From contig JAUWJN010000066.1 of the NCBI GenBank assembly GCA_030607655.1, forward strand, positions 1 through 9,806: a stretch of DNA of 9,806 nt. Direction: 5' to 3'. A program made the translations under genes and the position numbers. The notes under the pieces were generated by a model, which had not been told where the DNA came from, did not search any database, and saw nothing but the letters and a program-made list of their open reading frames with translations. This document shows, piece after piece, positions 1 to 8,379 of this stretch (its first letter is position 1; each line of letters begins with the position of its first letter). This DNA comes from a bacterium. Its GTDB lineage: Bacteria; Armatimonadota; Zipacnadia; Zipacnadales; Zipacnadaceae.

Positions 1-90
1 CGGCCGGCGGTCGTTTGGTGGTGAACGGGCCGTTGGACACGCTCAGGACGGGGGGGGGGGAAGTTGTCACCAACTTCCGCCCCTACAGAG
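1..90. repeat. Composite REP-like repeat with 11-base G run (left copy)
   Basis: This stretch downstream of the membrane-protein gene has no gene. In order on the plus strand it has an inverted repeat CGGCC (1-5)/GGCCG (28-32), a GACACGCTCAGGACG core (36-50), a run of 11 G (50-60), and a hairpin GGAAGTTG (59-66)/CAACTTCC (71-78) with a TCAC loop. The hairpin is followed by GCCCCTACAG (79-88), and the G run can extend its stem by pairing with C80-83. The same order of parts recurs at 9213-9304, and a hairpin of the last type occurs at 3609-3636, so this is a dispersed intergenic repeat. It has no U tract and is not a canonical terminator, though it could still slow polymerase or protect the mRNA end. 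Confidence 0.6.
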
Positions 91-109
91 TACTACGGCA
101 AAGGCCTTG

Positions 110-589
110 CTATACTTGACGCGACCCCGCTGCAAATAGCCCCAGGGCGACAGCTATCATGCCCAATGATATGACTACCGGTACCCAGACCGGCGCGTAC
201 CAGGGCTGGGGTATCAGGAAGAGGCAGTCCATCGTGGCCAGGGAGGCCGGCCAGTCAATCAGGGCCTTCAGGCTGACATAGTAGAAAATGTCCCAGACCC
301 CGAAAGTGAACAAGAAGACGGCCAGTTTTTGAACGCGGGTGCGGCCTGCCAGTAAAGCTAAGGCTACCAACATCACAATGGTGGCTGCCTCGCGGGTCTG
401 CTCGGTGGAGATAAGCCAGTCGGGCACCTGGGCTATGGCTTGCGGGTCCAAGTTCTGCGGCGTGGGAACAATGTCGATAATCCTGCGGATGTAGACCACC
501 ACCACTGCCTCCAGATAGCCCATGGCTATCCCGAAGGCAGTTAAGGTAGCCAGGAAATTATAGTCCAGGCGTCTTCGTCGTCGGGTCAT
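110..589 (-). CDS. Conserved uncharacterised integral membrane protein, 159 aa
   Basis: I do not recognise a named family and assign no function. The protein has a basic N-terminus (MTRRRRR) and about four hydrophobic segments (roughly residues 12-35, 67-83, 87-106 and 133-154), so it is an inner-membrane protein, probably with its N-terminus in the cytoplasm. Striking motifs are GYLEAVVVVYIRR in segment 1 (a charged Glu within the membrane), STEQTREAATIVML before segment 2, WDIFYYVSLKALIDWPASL, and LFLIPQPWYAPVWVP before the last segment. Charged and Pro/Trp-rich conserved-looking blocks like these suggest a defined role rather than a random hydrophobic frame. The ATG lies 4 bases after the valS stop (TAAGATAATG) with only a weak Shine-Dalgarno, so it is probably translated by coupling to valS and shares the T-box control. 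The stop is TAG at 110-112. Confidence 0.85.
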   Translation of the reverse strand: MTRRRRRLDYNFLATLTAFGIAMGYLEAVVVVYIRRIIDIVPTPQNLDPQAIAQVPDWLISTEQTREAATIVMLVALALLAGRTRVQKLAVFLFTFGVWDIFYYVSLKALIDWPASLATMDCLFLIPQPWYAPVWVPVVISLGMIAVALGLFAAGSRQV

Positions 590-593
590 TATC

Positions 594-3260
594 TTACTTG
601 CCGGCCAGCATTGCCGCCAGGACCTTTACTTGGTCTTGCAGTTTAGCTATATCCCGCTCAACCTCTGCCAGCCGCTGGCGCTCCTTGGCTACTACCTCCG
701 CGGGCGCTCTACTCACAAAGTTTTCGTTTTGCAGCTTCTGCTGGCTAAGTTGCCGCAATCCGTCCAGATCACTAATATCTTTGTGGAGTCTTTGCATTTC
801 CTGCGCGGGGTCAACCGCTCCCATCAGGTGCAGATAGACCTCAATGCCCTGGGCAACTTGAGTAATAGCATCATCCGGCGGCGGGGCCGGTGCCGTACGA
901 GTGTCCAAAGACTCAACTGAAGCCAGGCTGCCGATAGACTCTCGCTGGCTCGCCAGCAGTTGCGCCTCCGCCTGACTGGGGGCAGTCAGAGTTACGGTTA
1001 CCTTCTGCCCGGGAGGAATCTTGAAGTCGGCGCGCAGCGACCGCACTGCCACAATCACCGCTTGCAGCCGGCCCATATCCGCCTCGGCCGGCCCATCAAC
1101 CCAGCGCGGGTCGGCCTGGGGATACGGCTGGGGCACGATGCTGCCAGCCTCGGGGGCCAGCCGCTGCCAGATTTCCTCAGTAATAAACGGCATAAACGGA
1201 TGCAGGGCGCGCAGAATATCGCTGAGTAGATGGTGCAAGATATTCTGCACCGTAGCCTTTCGCTCGGCATCCTCGTCCTGGTACAAATCCAGCTTGGCGA
1301 TCTCCAGATACCAGTCGCAAAACTCGCTCCAGATGTAATCGTAGAGCAGCTCAGCGGCCTGGGCCAGATTATAACCGCAAAGCTGGCGGTCCAGTTCGGC
1401 TAGCATCCGGTGATGCCGGGAAAGTATCCAGCGGTCGGCCAGGGAGAGCTTGGCCTCTTCAATGTCAACTGGCTCGGCTCCTCCGATATTCATCAGCACC
1501 AGCCGCGAGGCGTTCCACAGCTTGTTGCAGAAATTGCGGGCCCCGACCATGCGGTCCGGCGCGTAGGTCAGATCCTGGCCGTGAGTGATAAGCTGAGTGA
1601 GGCCAAAGCGCATCGCATCCGTGCCGTATTCTTCTATTAACTCCAGCGGGTCCACCGCGTTGCCTAGACTCTTGCTCATCTTCCGCCCCTGCTCATCGCG
1701 GACCAGTCCGTGAATGAACACCTGGCCGAACGGCTCCTTACCCCCCAGGTGCATCCCCATCATTATCATCCGCGCTACCCAGAAGTAAATGATGTCGTAG
1801 CCGGTAACCAGTACCGAAGTGGGATAGAAATAGTTGAGTTCGGGAGTTTGCTCCGGCCACCCTAAGGTGGAAAACGGCCACAGGGCCGAGCTAAACCAGG
1901 TGTCCAGAACATCAGGGTCAGGGGGGATATGGGCGCTGCCGCAGTGAGCACAGTTGGTCGGATCCTGGCGAGTGCAAGTCAGCTCGCCGCAGTCATCACA
2001 GTACCAAACCGGAATGGGATGGCCCCACCACAGTTGCCGGGAGCTGCACCAATCCTGGATGTTTTCCAGCCAGTCCTCATAAACTTTCGTCCATCGCTCG
2101 GGGACAAACTCAACCGCTCCACCCCGCACCGCTGCCAGTCCCTCTTGGGCCAAGGGTTCCATCCGTACAAACCACTGGGTAGAGACCAGGGGCTCCACCA
2201 CCGTATCGCAGCGCTGGCACCGACCCGGGGTATGAACATAGTCTTCAATCTTCTCCAGTAGGCCTTGTGCTTCGAGGTCGGTAACCACTTGCTGGCGGCA
2301 CTCGTAGCGGTCCAGACCCTGATACTGCCTGGTCTCAGCCGTCATCTTACCCTGCCGGTCAATAACTACTAGGGACGGCAAGTTGTGGCGCTGGCCGATT
2401 TCCAGGTCATTGGGGTCGTGGGCGGGAGTTACCTTAAGGGCGCCGGTGCCAAATTCCGGGTCAATATAGTCGTCAGCAATGACGGGAATCTCCCGCTCCA
2501 TCAGTGGCAAGATGACACTTTTGCCAATCATATCCCGGTAGCGCTCATCATCCGGATGAACGGCGACCCCGGTATCGCCCAGCATCGTCTCGGGACGGGT
2601 GGTAGCCACCACCAGTCCCGGGCCCCCGTCGGGCGCGGGGTAACGGATATACCACAAATGCCCTGGCTGCTCTTTATGCTCTACTTCCAAGTCAGAAAGA
2701 CTGGTGCCGCACCGGGGGCCCCAGTTAATCATCCGCGCGCCCCGGTATATCAGGCCCTCTTCGTACAGGCGCACAAAGGCCTCGCTCACCGCCCGCGACA
2801 GCCCCTCATCTAAAGTGAAGCGCTCGCGGCGCCAGTCCACTGATACGCCCAGGCGCTGAAGCTGACTAACAATGTGACTATGATGGTCTTCCTTGACCTG
2901 CCAGACGCGCTCAATGAACTTCTCGCGGCCCAGGTCGTGGCGGGAGAGGCCCTCCGCGGCCAGCATTGCCTCCACTACATTCTGCGTAGCTATGCCGGCG
3001 TGGTCGGTGCCTGGTAGCCATAGGGTCTCATAGCCCTGCATCCGGTGCCAGCGAGTCAACAGGTCCTGAATAGTTTCATCCAAAGCGTGGCCCATATGCA
3101 GCACGCCGGTAACATTAGGTGGCGGAATGACTATGCAATAGGGCTGCTTATCGAGATTGACCTCAGCATCAAACACGCCCTGCTCCAGCCAATATTGGTA
3201 CCACTTGGCTTCAACACGGCGCGCGTCATAGGCTTTATCCATTTCTGCTGACCCAGGCAT
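594..3260 (-). CDS. valS: Valyl-tRNA synthetase
   Basis: Charges tRNA-Val with valine in the cytoplasm (class Ia synthetase, EC 6.1.1.9). At 888 aa it is full length for the bacterial family. The HIGH signature is HMGH at residues 55-58 after PPPNVTGVL, and the KMSKS loop is KMSKS at 527-531. The editing (CP1) domain spans about 200-345 with TTRPETMLGDTGVAVHP (220-236) and VTPAHDPND (277-285). Possible zinc-binding cysteine pairs are C348/C351, C421/C424 and C437/C440. The anticodon-binding domain starts near 605 (ADRWILSR), and a C-terminal coiled coil runs from about 816 to 886, as is typical of ValRS. I chose the ATG at 3260 because AGAAGAGG lies about 6 bases upstream; a second ATG 18 bases in (MDKAYD) is possible but has a poorer ribosome site. 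A T-box leader controls the gene, and a membrane-protein gene follows 4 bases after the stop. Confidence 0.98.
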   Translation of the reverse strand: MPGSAEMDKAYDARRVEAKWYQYWLEQGVFDAEVNLDKQPYCIVIPPPNVTGVLHMGHALDETIQDLLTRWHRMQGYETLWLPGTDHAGIATQNVVEAMLAAEGLSRHDLGREKFIERVWQVKEDHHSHIVSQLQRLGVSVDWRRERFTLDEGLSRAVSEAFVRLYEEGLIYRGARMINWGPRCGTSLSDLEVEHKEQPGHLWYIRYPAPDGGPGLVVATTRPETMLGDTGVAVHPDDERYRDMIGKSVILPLMEREIPVIADDYIDPEFGTGALKVTPAHDPNDLEIGQRHNLPSLVVIDRQGKMTAETRQYQGLDRYECRQQVVTDLEAQGLLEKIEDYVHTPGRCQRCDTVVEPLVSTQWFVRMEPLAQEGLAAVRGGAVEFVPERWTKVYEDWLENIQDWCSSRQLWWGHPIPVWYCDDCGELTCTRQDPTNCAHCGSAHIPPDPDVLDTWFSSALWPFSTLGWPEQTPELNYFYPTSVLVTGYDIIYFWVARMIMMGMHLGGKEPFGQVFIHGLVRDEQGRKMSKSLGNAVDPLELIEEYGTDAMRFGLTQLITHGQDLTYAPDRMVGARNFCNKLWNASRLVLMNIGGAEPVDIEEAKLSLADRWILSRHHRMLAELDRQLCGYNLAQAAELLYDYIWSEFCDWYLEIAKLDLYQDEDAERKATVQNILHHLLSDILRALHPFMPFITEEIWQRLAPEAGSIVPQPYPQADPRWVDGPAEADMGRLQAVIVAVRSLRADFKIPPGQKVTVTLTAPSQAEAQLLASQRESIGSLASVESLDTRTAPAPPPDDAITQVAQGIEVYLHLMGAVDPAQEMQRLHKDISDLDGLRQLSQQKLQNENFVSRAPAEVVAKERQRLAEVERDIAKLQDQVKVLAAMLAGK

Positions 3261-3282
3261 ACTTATACCTCTTCTCGTTGGC

Positions 3283-3321
3283 TAAAAATAAGAAACCTCT
3301 CGGCCCGATTGGGACGAGAGG
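3283..3321 (-). terminator. Rho-independent terminator of the T-box leader
   Basis: On the minus strand, CCTCTCG (3321-3315) pairs with CGAGAGG (3302-3296). Inside this, CCC (3313-3311) pairs with GGG (3306-3304) around an AATC loop, with a single T/C mismatch between the two helices. The tract TTTCTTATTTTT follows (3294-3283). It lies just downstream of the T-box core and shares the CCCAA arm with the antiterminator. That gives the expected switch between termination and entry into valS, whose ATG is 22 bases further on. Confidence 0.93.
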
Positions 3322-3558
3322 TGGGGAATATCTTTCTCCCGCGGTACCACCCAAGTTCCCCGCCGTAGCCGTGGCGAAGGCGGGGCGCTCTGGCGCAATA
3401 ACGGGCGCAGCCCGGGGCCGCTTACTGGGCTTCGGCGGCACGGCTCAGGGGCGACGTTCCGCAGACCGAGGCGCCGGCACTTTCACCTTATCGCCGACTC
3501 GCTGTAGCCTCTGCTCCCCGCGTACTCCTCCCCATCATAGCTTGTATCGTGTGGATTT
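3283..3558 (-). promoter_or_regulatory. T-box riboswitch leader of valS (tRNA-Val sensing)
   Basis: The leader RNA runs from the predicted start near 3558 to the U tract at 3283. The T-box core GGTGGTACCGCG is at 3351-3340 (minus strand). Its UGGU (3349-3346) can pair with the ACCA end of uncharged tRNA-Val, which has discriminator A. Stem I has the specifier-loop AGTA motif (3526-3523) and an apical region resembling AGAGAGYCGG...GGTG...CCGGC (3500-3473). On the 3' side is GGAACGTCG, where GTC (3455-3453) is the likely specifier codon for tRNA-Val(GAC). The antiterminator pairs TTGGG (3354-3350) with CCCAA (3313-3309), which removes part of the terminator stem. With little charged tRNA-Val, valS is read through. 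The specifier assignment is inferred by position; the T-box identity is firm. Confidence 0.93.
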
Positions 3559-3564
3559 GTCTAA

Positions 3565-3593
3565 AGTATACCCGTAGTCCCCGTGTCTGTCAA
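3565..3593 (-). promoter_or_regulatory. Strong sigma-70-type promoter of the valS leader
   Basis: On the minus strand, TTGACA (3593-3588) is separated by exactly 17 bases from TATACT (3570-3565). The -35 box matches consensus fully, the -10 box in five of six positions, and the spacing is ideal. The transcript would start about seven bases downstream, near 3558, just ahead of the T-box stem I. This is the only clear vegetative promoter I found in the window. It implies constitutive initiation, with control left to the T-box. Confidence 0.88.
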
Positions 3594-3602
3594 CAGCATC
3601 GT

Positions 3603-3704
3603 ATGCAGGGGCGGAAGTGCGCAGCATCTTCCGCCCGGTTCTTCGTGTACCGAACAGCACTTCGCCCCTCCATTCAGCTAATACGAGGTTGGACAGCCCT
3701 ACCT
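3603..3704. repeat. Cluster of imperfect REP-like hairpins between clpX and the valS promoter
   Basis: No gene is seen between the clpX stop and the valS promoter. GGGCGGAAG (3609-3617) pairs with CTTCCGCCC (3628-3636), flanked by AGGGGC. This is the same type of hairpin as at 59-83, in inverted orientation. Next come GTTC/GAAC (within about 3638-3655) followed by CACTTCGCCCCTCCA, a second unit of the pattern 'hairpin then CTTC(C)GCCCCTnCA'. A third imperfect hairpin is AGGT (3686-3689)/ACCT (3701-3704). A lone heptad ATTCAGC (3672-3678) matches the tRNA-spacer repeats on the right. None has a U tract, so clpX has no visible canonical terminator. Confidence 0.55.
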
Positions 3705-3727
3705 GCGCGGCGAGGGAATCGCAGCAG

Positions 3728-5005
<1,278 letters not shown>

Positions 5006-5043
5006 CGCTTAAACCTCGATATGTGTAGCTGCCTTTCAGATTT

Positions 5044-5667
5044 TTATGTTTCATCCTCGGCATCATCAACTGCTTCATCGGCATCTTCGGGCTGTTTGAC
5101 CGCTACTGTGTCCACAATTCCGTACTCAACAGCTTCGTGTGCGGTCATGTAATAGTCCCGTTCGGTATCTTGCTCAATTTTTTCCAGGAGCTTGCCCGTA
5201 CAGTCGGCCAGGATCTGATTGAGCCACTGGCGAATTCGGACTATCTCGTCGGCCTGAATCCGAATATCAGTAGCCTGGCCCTGCAATGCTCCCCACGGCT
5301 GATGGATTAGCACCCGGGAGTAGGGCAGAGCATAGCGGTGTCCCGGCTCGCCGGCGGCCAGCAATACGGCCGCCATACTGGCCGCTTGCCCGATACACCA
5401 GGTATGTACCTCCGGGCGGATGTACTTCATAGTGTCATATATAGCCAGGCCGGCTGTGGGCGAGCCGCCCGGTGAGTTAATATACATCGAGATGGGCTCC
5501 AGGGGGTCATCGCCCTGCAAATACAACATTTGGGCGACCACTAAACTGGCTAGGTTATCGTCTACCGGCATTCCGATAAAGATAATCCGCTCGCGTAGCA
5601 GCCGCGAAAAGATGTCGTAGGACCGCTCCCCCCGGGGAGTTTGCTCGACTACCATAGGAACTAACAT
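5044..5667 (-). CDS. clpP: ATP-dependent Clp protease proteolytic subunit ClpP
   Basis: Serine protease that assembles into a tetradecameric chamber and degrades proteins delivered by ClpX or another Clp ATPase. The 207-aa protein shows the catalytic triad Ser97 (GQAASMAA), His122 (LIHQPWG) and Asp171 (TERDYYMTA). The oligomer-facing EYGIVD block follows at 181-186. The N-terminus MLVPMVVEQTPRGERSYDI is standard for ClpP, with little or no propeptide. The start is fixed by an AGGAGG site (5683-5678) 10 bases upstream and by the TAATG overlap with tig, which implies coupled translation. The last residues (EDADEAVDDAEDET) form an acidic tail beyond the usual core, similar in character to the tail of the neighbouring trigger factor; its role is unknown. 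Confidence 0.98.
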   Translation of the reverse strand: MLVPMVVEQTPRGERSYDIFSRLLRERIIFIGMPVDDNLASLVVAQMLYLQGDDPLEPISMYINSPGGSPTAGLAIYDTMKYIRPEVHTWCIGQAASMAAVLLAAGEPGHRYALPYSRVLIHQPWGALQGQATDIRIQADEIVRIRQWLNQILADCTGKLLEKIEQDTERDYYMTAHEAVEYGIVDTVAVKQPEDADEAVDDAEDET

Positions 5668-7169
5668 TATTCGTTATCCTCCTCTACGTCCTGTCGCGGA
5701 GTTGGCGTCTCAGCACTATTCTGCTCAGTTGCCGGTGAAGCTTCCTCCTCCGCAATTGTTTGCTCTTCAGCCTGCGCTATCGCCAGGTCTTCTCTGGTCT
5801 GGCGCAGCTCGTCAGGATACTCTTCTATATACTTGCGGGCCCTGACCGCGAAGCCCTCCCAGGATACCTCTTCAATCTCGGCATTGTCAATAAGAACCTG
5901 GATCACCTGCTGGCGAAAAGCATAGCTGCGGACCTGATCCTCCACCTCTTCGTGGATTCCCACCGCCTGCCTGACCATCTGTTCCTCCAGGTTATTGTCT
6001 TGAGCATAACTGCTTATAGCATCTTGTACGTCGTCATCGTCTATTTCCAGCTCTTCCGTCTCGGCAATTTCCTGGAATATGTAATGCAGCTTCAGGCCCT
6101 GCGTCGCTTGACCAGTCACCTCACTAACGACACCTTCCTCATCCTCCTGGACCGCGGCCAACGCCTGCTCGGTAGTGGCGCCCTCCTGCTGCAGGTACTG
6201 CATATACGACTCTACCTGCGAAGCAGTAACGCTGTTAACCAGTTCCTCCGGCAGATCAATATCAGTGGCGGCGGCCACCACCGATATTGCCATATTCCCG
6301 ACGGCCTGTTCGGCCGACCGCTCTTTACCCGCTTGCAGTTGCGCGCGGATGCGATCGCGCAGGGCGTCTAAGGTGGGCAGTTCTTCGTCCACCTTAGCCG
6401 CAAATTCATCATCCAACTCAGGAAGCCGGCGTTCCTTGATATCGTTAATAGTCGCCTTAATGATTACCTTCTGACCGGCCAGGTCAGCGTCGTCGTGGTC
6501 CGCGGATACCGTGGTTTCATCGCTTACCGTCTGGCCCAATATATGCCCGGACAATTTGCGAGCAATGGGTTGGTCAGCCTCCCGATCGGCAATGAACTGT
6601 GAGGTAGCCTCTTCAATTACCTCGTCGTTATCAGCCCGACAAACCTGTACATCGGCCTGCACCACGTCACCCTCGGCCACTGCATCGCGGTCTACCTCTA
6701 CCTCTTCGGCATAGGCTTCCTGCACCTGCTGAAGCTGCTCATTAACTTCTTCATCGGAAACTTCGGTAGAAGGGCGGAGCAACTTGAGTGACTCATAATC
6801 AGGCAGCTTAGGCCGGGGATGAACGGTTAAGATGGTCTTTAGCTCAACCGTCTGGCCCTCGGCAAAATCTTCGAGTTCGTCCAGATCGGGTAACTCGGGC
6901 TGCATAAGCGGCCGCAGCCCGCTCTCTTCAATAGTGGGCAAGTAGACATCCTCTACGAACAGCCCCCAGGCCATCTGGCGGACAACATCTTCGGGGTAGT
7001 GTCGCTTGATTACGGCGGCCGGCGCCTTACCGGGCCGGAATCCCCGGACTCGGCCTTGCTGGGCCAGGCGCTGATAGGCCTTGTTGAAGACCTTGTCTAA
7101 GTCTGCGGGCTCCGCCGTAATCTGCAACTCTACTTTGCTGCCGGGCAATTCATTCGTCTCTATTTTCAC
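5667..7169 (-). CDS. tig: Trigger factor, ribosome-associated chaperone and prolyl isomerase
   Basis: Binds the ribosome near the exit tunnel and shields nascent chains. The ribosome-binding signature GFRPGKAP is at residues 43-50. An FKBP-like isomerase region spans about 165-247 (from EGDVVQADVQV to IKERRLPELDDEFA), and the C-terminal helical chaperone domain spans about 250-435. At 500 aa the protein is longer than the usual 430-450. The excess is a low-complexity acidic, Glu/Gln/Thr-rich tail after about residue 455, and the whole protein is strongly acidic. Translation starts at a GTG (7169) with AGGAAG about 11 bases upstream. The peptide MKIETNELPGSKVEL aligns with typical trigger-factor starts, so I keep it. 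The stop overlaps the clpP ATG by one base. tRNA-Leu lies about 110 bases upstream and I see no good promoter between them, so read-through from the tRNA side is possible. Confidence 0.97.
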   Translation of the reverse strand: MKIETNELPGSKVELQITAEPADLDKVFNKAYQRLAQQGRVRGFRPGKAPAAVIKRHYPEDVVRQMAWGLFVEDVYLPTIEESGLRPLMQPELPDLDELEDFAEGQTVELKTILTVHPRPKLPDYESLKLLRPSTEVSDEEVNEQLQQVQEAYAEEVEVDRDAVAEGDVVQADVQVCRADNDEVIEEATSQFIADREADQPIARKLSGHILGQTVSDETTVSADHDDADLAGQKVIIKATINDIKERRLPELDDEFAAKVDEELPTLDALRDRIRAQLQAGKERSAEQAVGNMAISVVAAATDIDLPEELVNSVTASQVESYMQYLQQEGATTEQALAAVQEDEEGVVSEVTGQATQGLKLHYIFQEIAETEELEIDDDDVQDAISSYAQDNNLEEQMVRQAVGIHEEVEDQVRSYAFRQQVIQVLIDNAEIEEVSWEGFAVRARKYIEEYPDELRQTREDLAIAQAEEQTIAEEEASPATEQNSAETPTPRQDVEEDNE

Positions 7170-7281
7170 TGTTGCTACCGCTTCCTATTTGTCTTTCTCT
7201 TTCGGGGCTTAGCCGCGAATGTTGAGGGACCTGTATCCTTATTTGTGTCTTTGGGCAGCCGCTTGGTGGCCGATGTTATTG

Positions 7282-7366
7282 TGGTGGGCGCGGGGAGACT
7301 CGAACTCCCATGGGTTGCCCCACATGATCCTAAATCATGCATGTCTGCCAATTCCATCACGCGCCC
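7282..7366 (-). tRNA. tRNA-Leu(UAG)
   Basis: A class II tRNA of 85 nt. The acceptor stem is GGGCGCG/CGCGCCC with discriminator A and encoded CCA (7284-7282). The anticodon stem CATGA/TCATG holds loop TTTAGGA, giving anticodon UAG, which reads CUA and other CUN codons. The long variable arm is TGGG-GCAA-CCCA with a GNRA-type loop, and the T arm is GGGAG-TTCGAGT-CTCCC. Its first ten bases also encode the end of the DGQHR gene upstream: bases 8-10 (TGA) are that gene's stop codon. There is therefore no room for a separate promoter at its 5' end, and it is probably released by RNase P from a longer transcript. Confidence 0.97.
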
Positions 7367-8379
7367 AGAACCTCCGATTCAGGTCTGATCGCTGGCAATT
7401 TGGCCTCTAGAATGTCCGCGATCTCTCGTGCGCCCTTCTCGCCGCCACGGCCGCCCAGCTCATCGCTCTTGAACGACAGAGTCTCGGGCCACGCTGATAT
7501 GATGTCCCGCATCATGTCCTCATCAAAGGAGCCGCGCAAACGACACAGAATCAATATATGAGGTAGCGTCAGCATTGCTGCGTTCAACCCGAGAGTCTTC
7601 GTTAGAACGTGTTTCCTGCTACCCCATGCTTCCGGGTAGAGAACCTTCAGAGCATTGAAGAAGTTATTGAGAAGCAGAACCTGGTCTGGCTGCTCATATT
7701 CCTGGTATATCACGTCTTTCAGAAGTTGTTTGATTCGCTTCATGAATGCCGCCTGAGATATGAGTCCCGGCCCCCTACCAATCATCTTGATCTGCTCCCG
7801 CCACGGCGAGTCCTCGTCCTGGTTGAGGGCCTTAACGATTTCGTGCCCTCGCTGATCATAGAAGTCGTTGGTCTTCACTAAATCAAGCAAATCATAGACC
7901 AAAGACGGATTTACCCCTCTTTGCTCACGGTTTATCGTCCGGAATACCTCCGCCTGAAACGCGACGGGTTTGCTGATGAACGCGCTCACGATGAGAGGGA
8001 AGTCCTTGCCTTCGGCATACTGGAAGCCGAAGAGCCGGTGCTGCCCATCAACGATCCAGGCGCTGTGTGGCTTTCTTGGTATTATCAGAGTTCCGGAACA
8101 GTCGCTATCCGCAGCCACTTCGAACCGTGCTTCTTCGGGCAGTGCGACGACAAGGTTGTTTGGCAGCAGTGCACCTGGCCTTTGTATGAATTCGCCAATG
8201 TCCCGACAACGCTTCTTTGAGAGTGTGCGCTGATATGCGTCAGCCTGCCCTGACTGCTGTCGCACGCCCACATACGCGATCTCGTGAAGCTCGCGGGAAG
8301 TCATGACAAATGTAAACAGCTCCGCCCCGGGTTGCACCACCTTCAGAGCGTGCACACGAATGGCATCATCTTTTGTCAT
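7357..8379 (-). CDS. DGQHR-domain (DndB-like) protein
   Basis: A 340-aa member of the DGQHR family, which includes DndB (linked to DNA phosphorothioation) and DpdB (linked to 7-deazaguanine DNA modification) and resembles the ParB/sulfiredoxin fold. The signature IVDGQHRLFGF is at residues 109-119. A second family block, FRTINREQRGVNPSLVYDL, lies at 146-164. The N-terminal half starts VHALKVVQPGAELFTFVMTSREL and the C-terminal half is helical. The exact activity is unknown and should not be read as phosphorothioation, because no dndA, C, D or E gene is here. The ATG at 8379 has a perfect AAGGAGG (8394-8388) 8 bases upstream, and the gene overlaps the HNH gene by 14 bases. Its last codons (L-G-A-stop) lie in the tRNA-Leu acceptor stem. 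A nucleic-acid-related role beside the HNH nuclease is an inference from neighbourhood. Confidence 0.9.
   Translation of the reverse strand: MTKDDAIRVHALKVVQPGAELFTFVMTSRELHEIAYVGVRQQSGQADAYQRTLSKKRCRDIGEFIQRPGALLPNNLVVALPEEARFEVAADSDCSGTLIIPRKPHSAWIVDGQHRLFGFQYAEGKDFPLIVSAFISKPVAFQAEVFRTINREQRGVNPSLVYDLLDLVKTNDFYDQRGHEIVKALNQDEDSPWREQIKMIGRGPGLISQAAFMKRIKQLLKDVIYQEYEQPDQVLLLNNFFNALKVLYPEAWGSRKHVLTKTLGLNAAMLTLPHILILCRLRGSFDEDMMRDIISAWPETLSFKSDELGGRGGEKGAREIADILEAKLPAIRPESEVLGA

Noticed and set aside
3278..3577. Plus-strand open frame of 99 codons, and a minus frame at 3235-3441
   Set aside because: Both are explained by the structured T-box leader; neither has a credible ribosome site or domain.
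5760..6371. Plus-strand open frame of 203 codons opposite tig
   Set aside because: It is antisense to a well-supported trigger-factor gene and shows no recognisable domain; long open frames opposite acidic genes are common.
7175..7360. Minus-strand open frame of 61 codons over tRNA-Leu
   Set aside because: It is a translation of the tRNA-Leu gene and the tig upstream region, with no ribosome site and no protein-like features.
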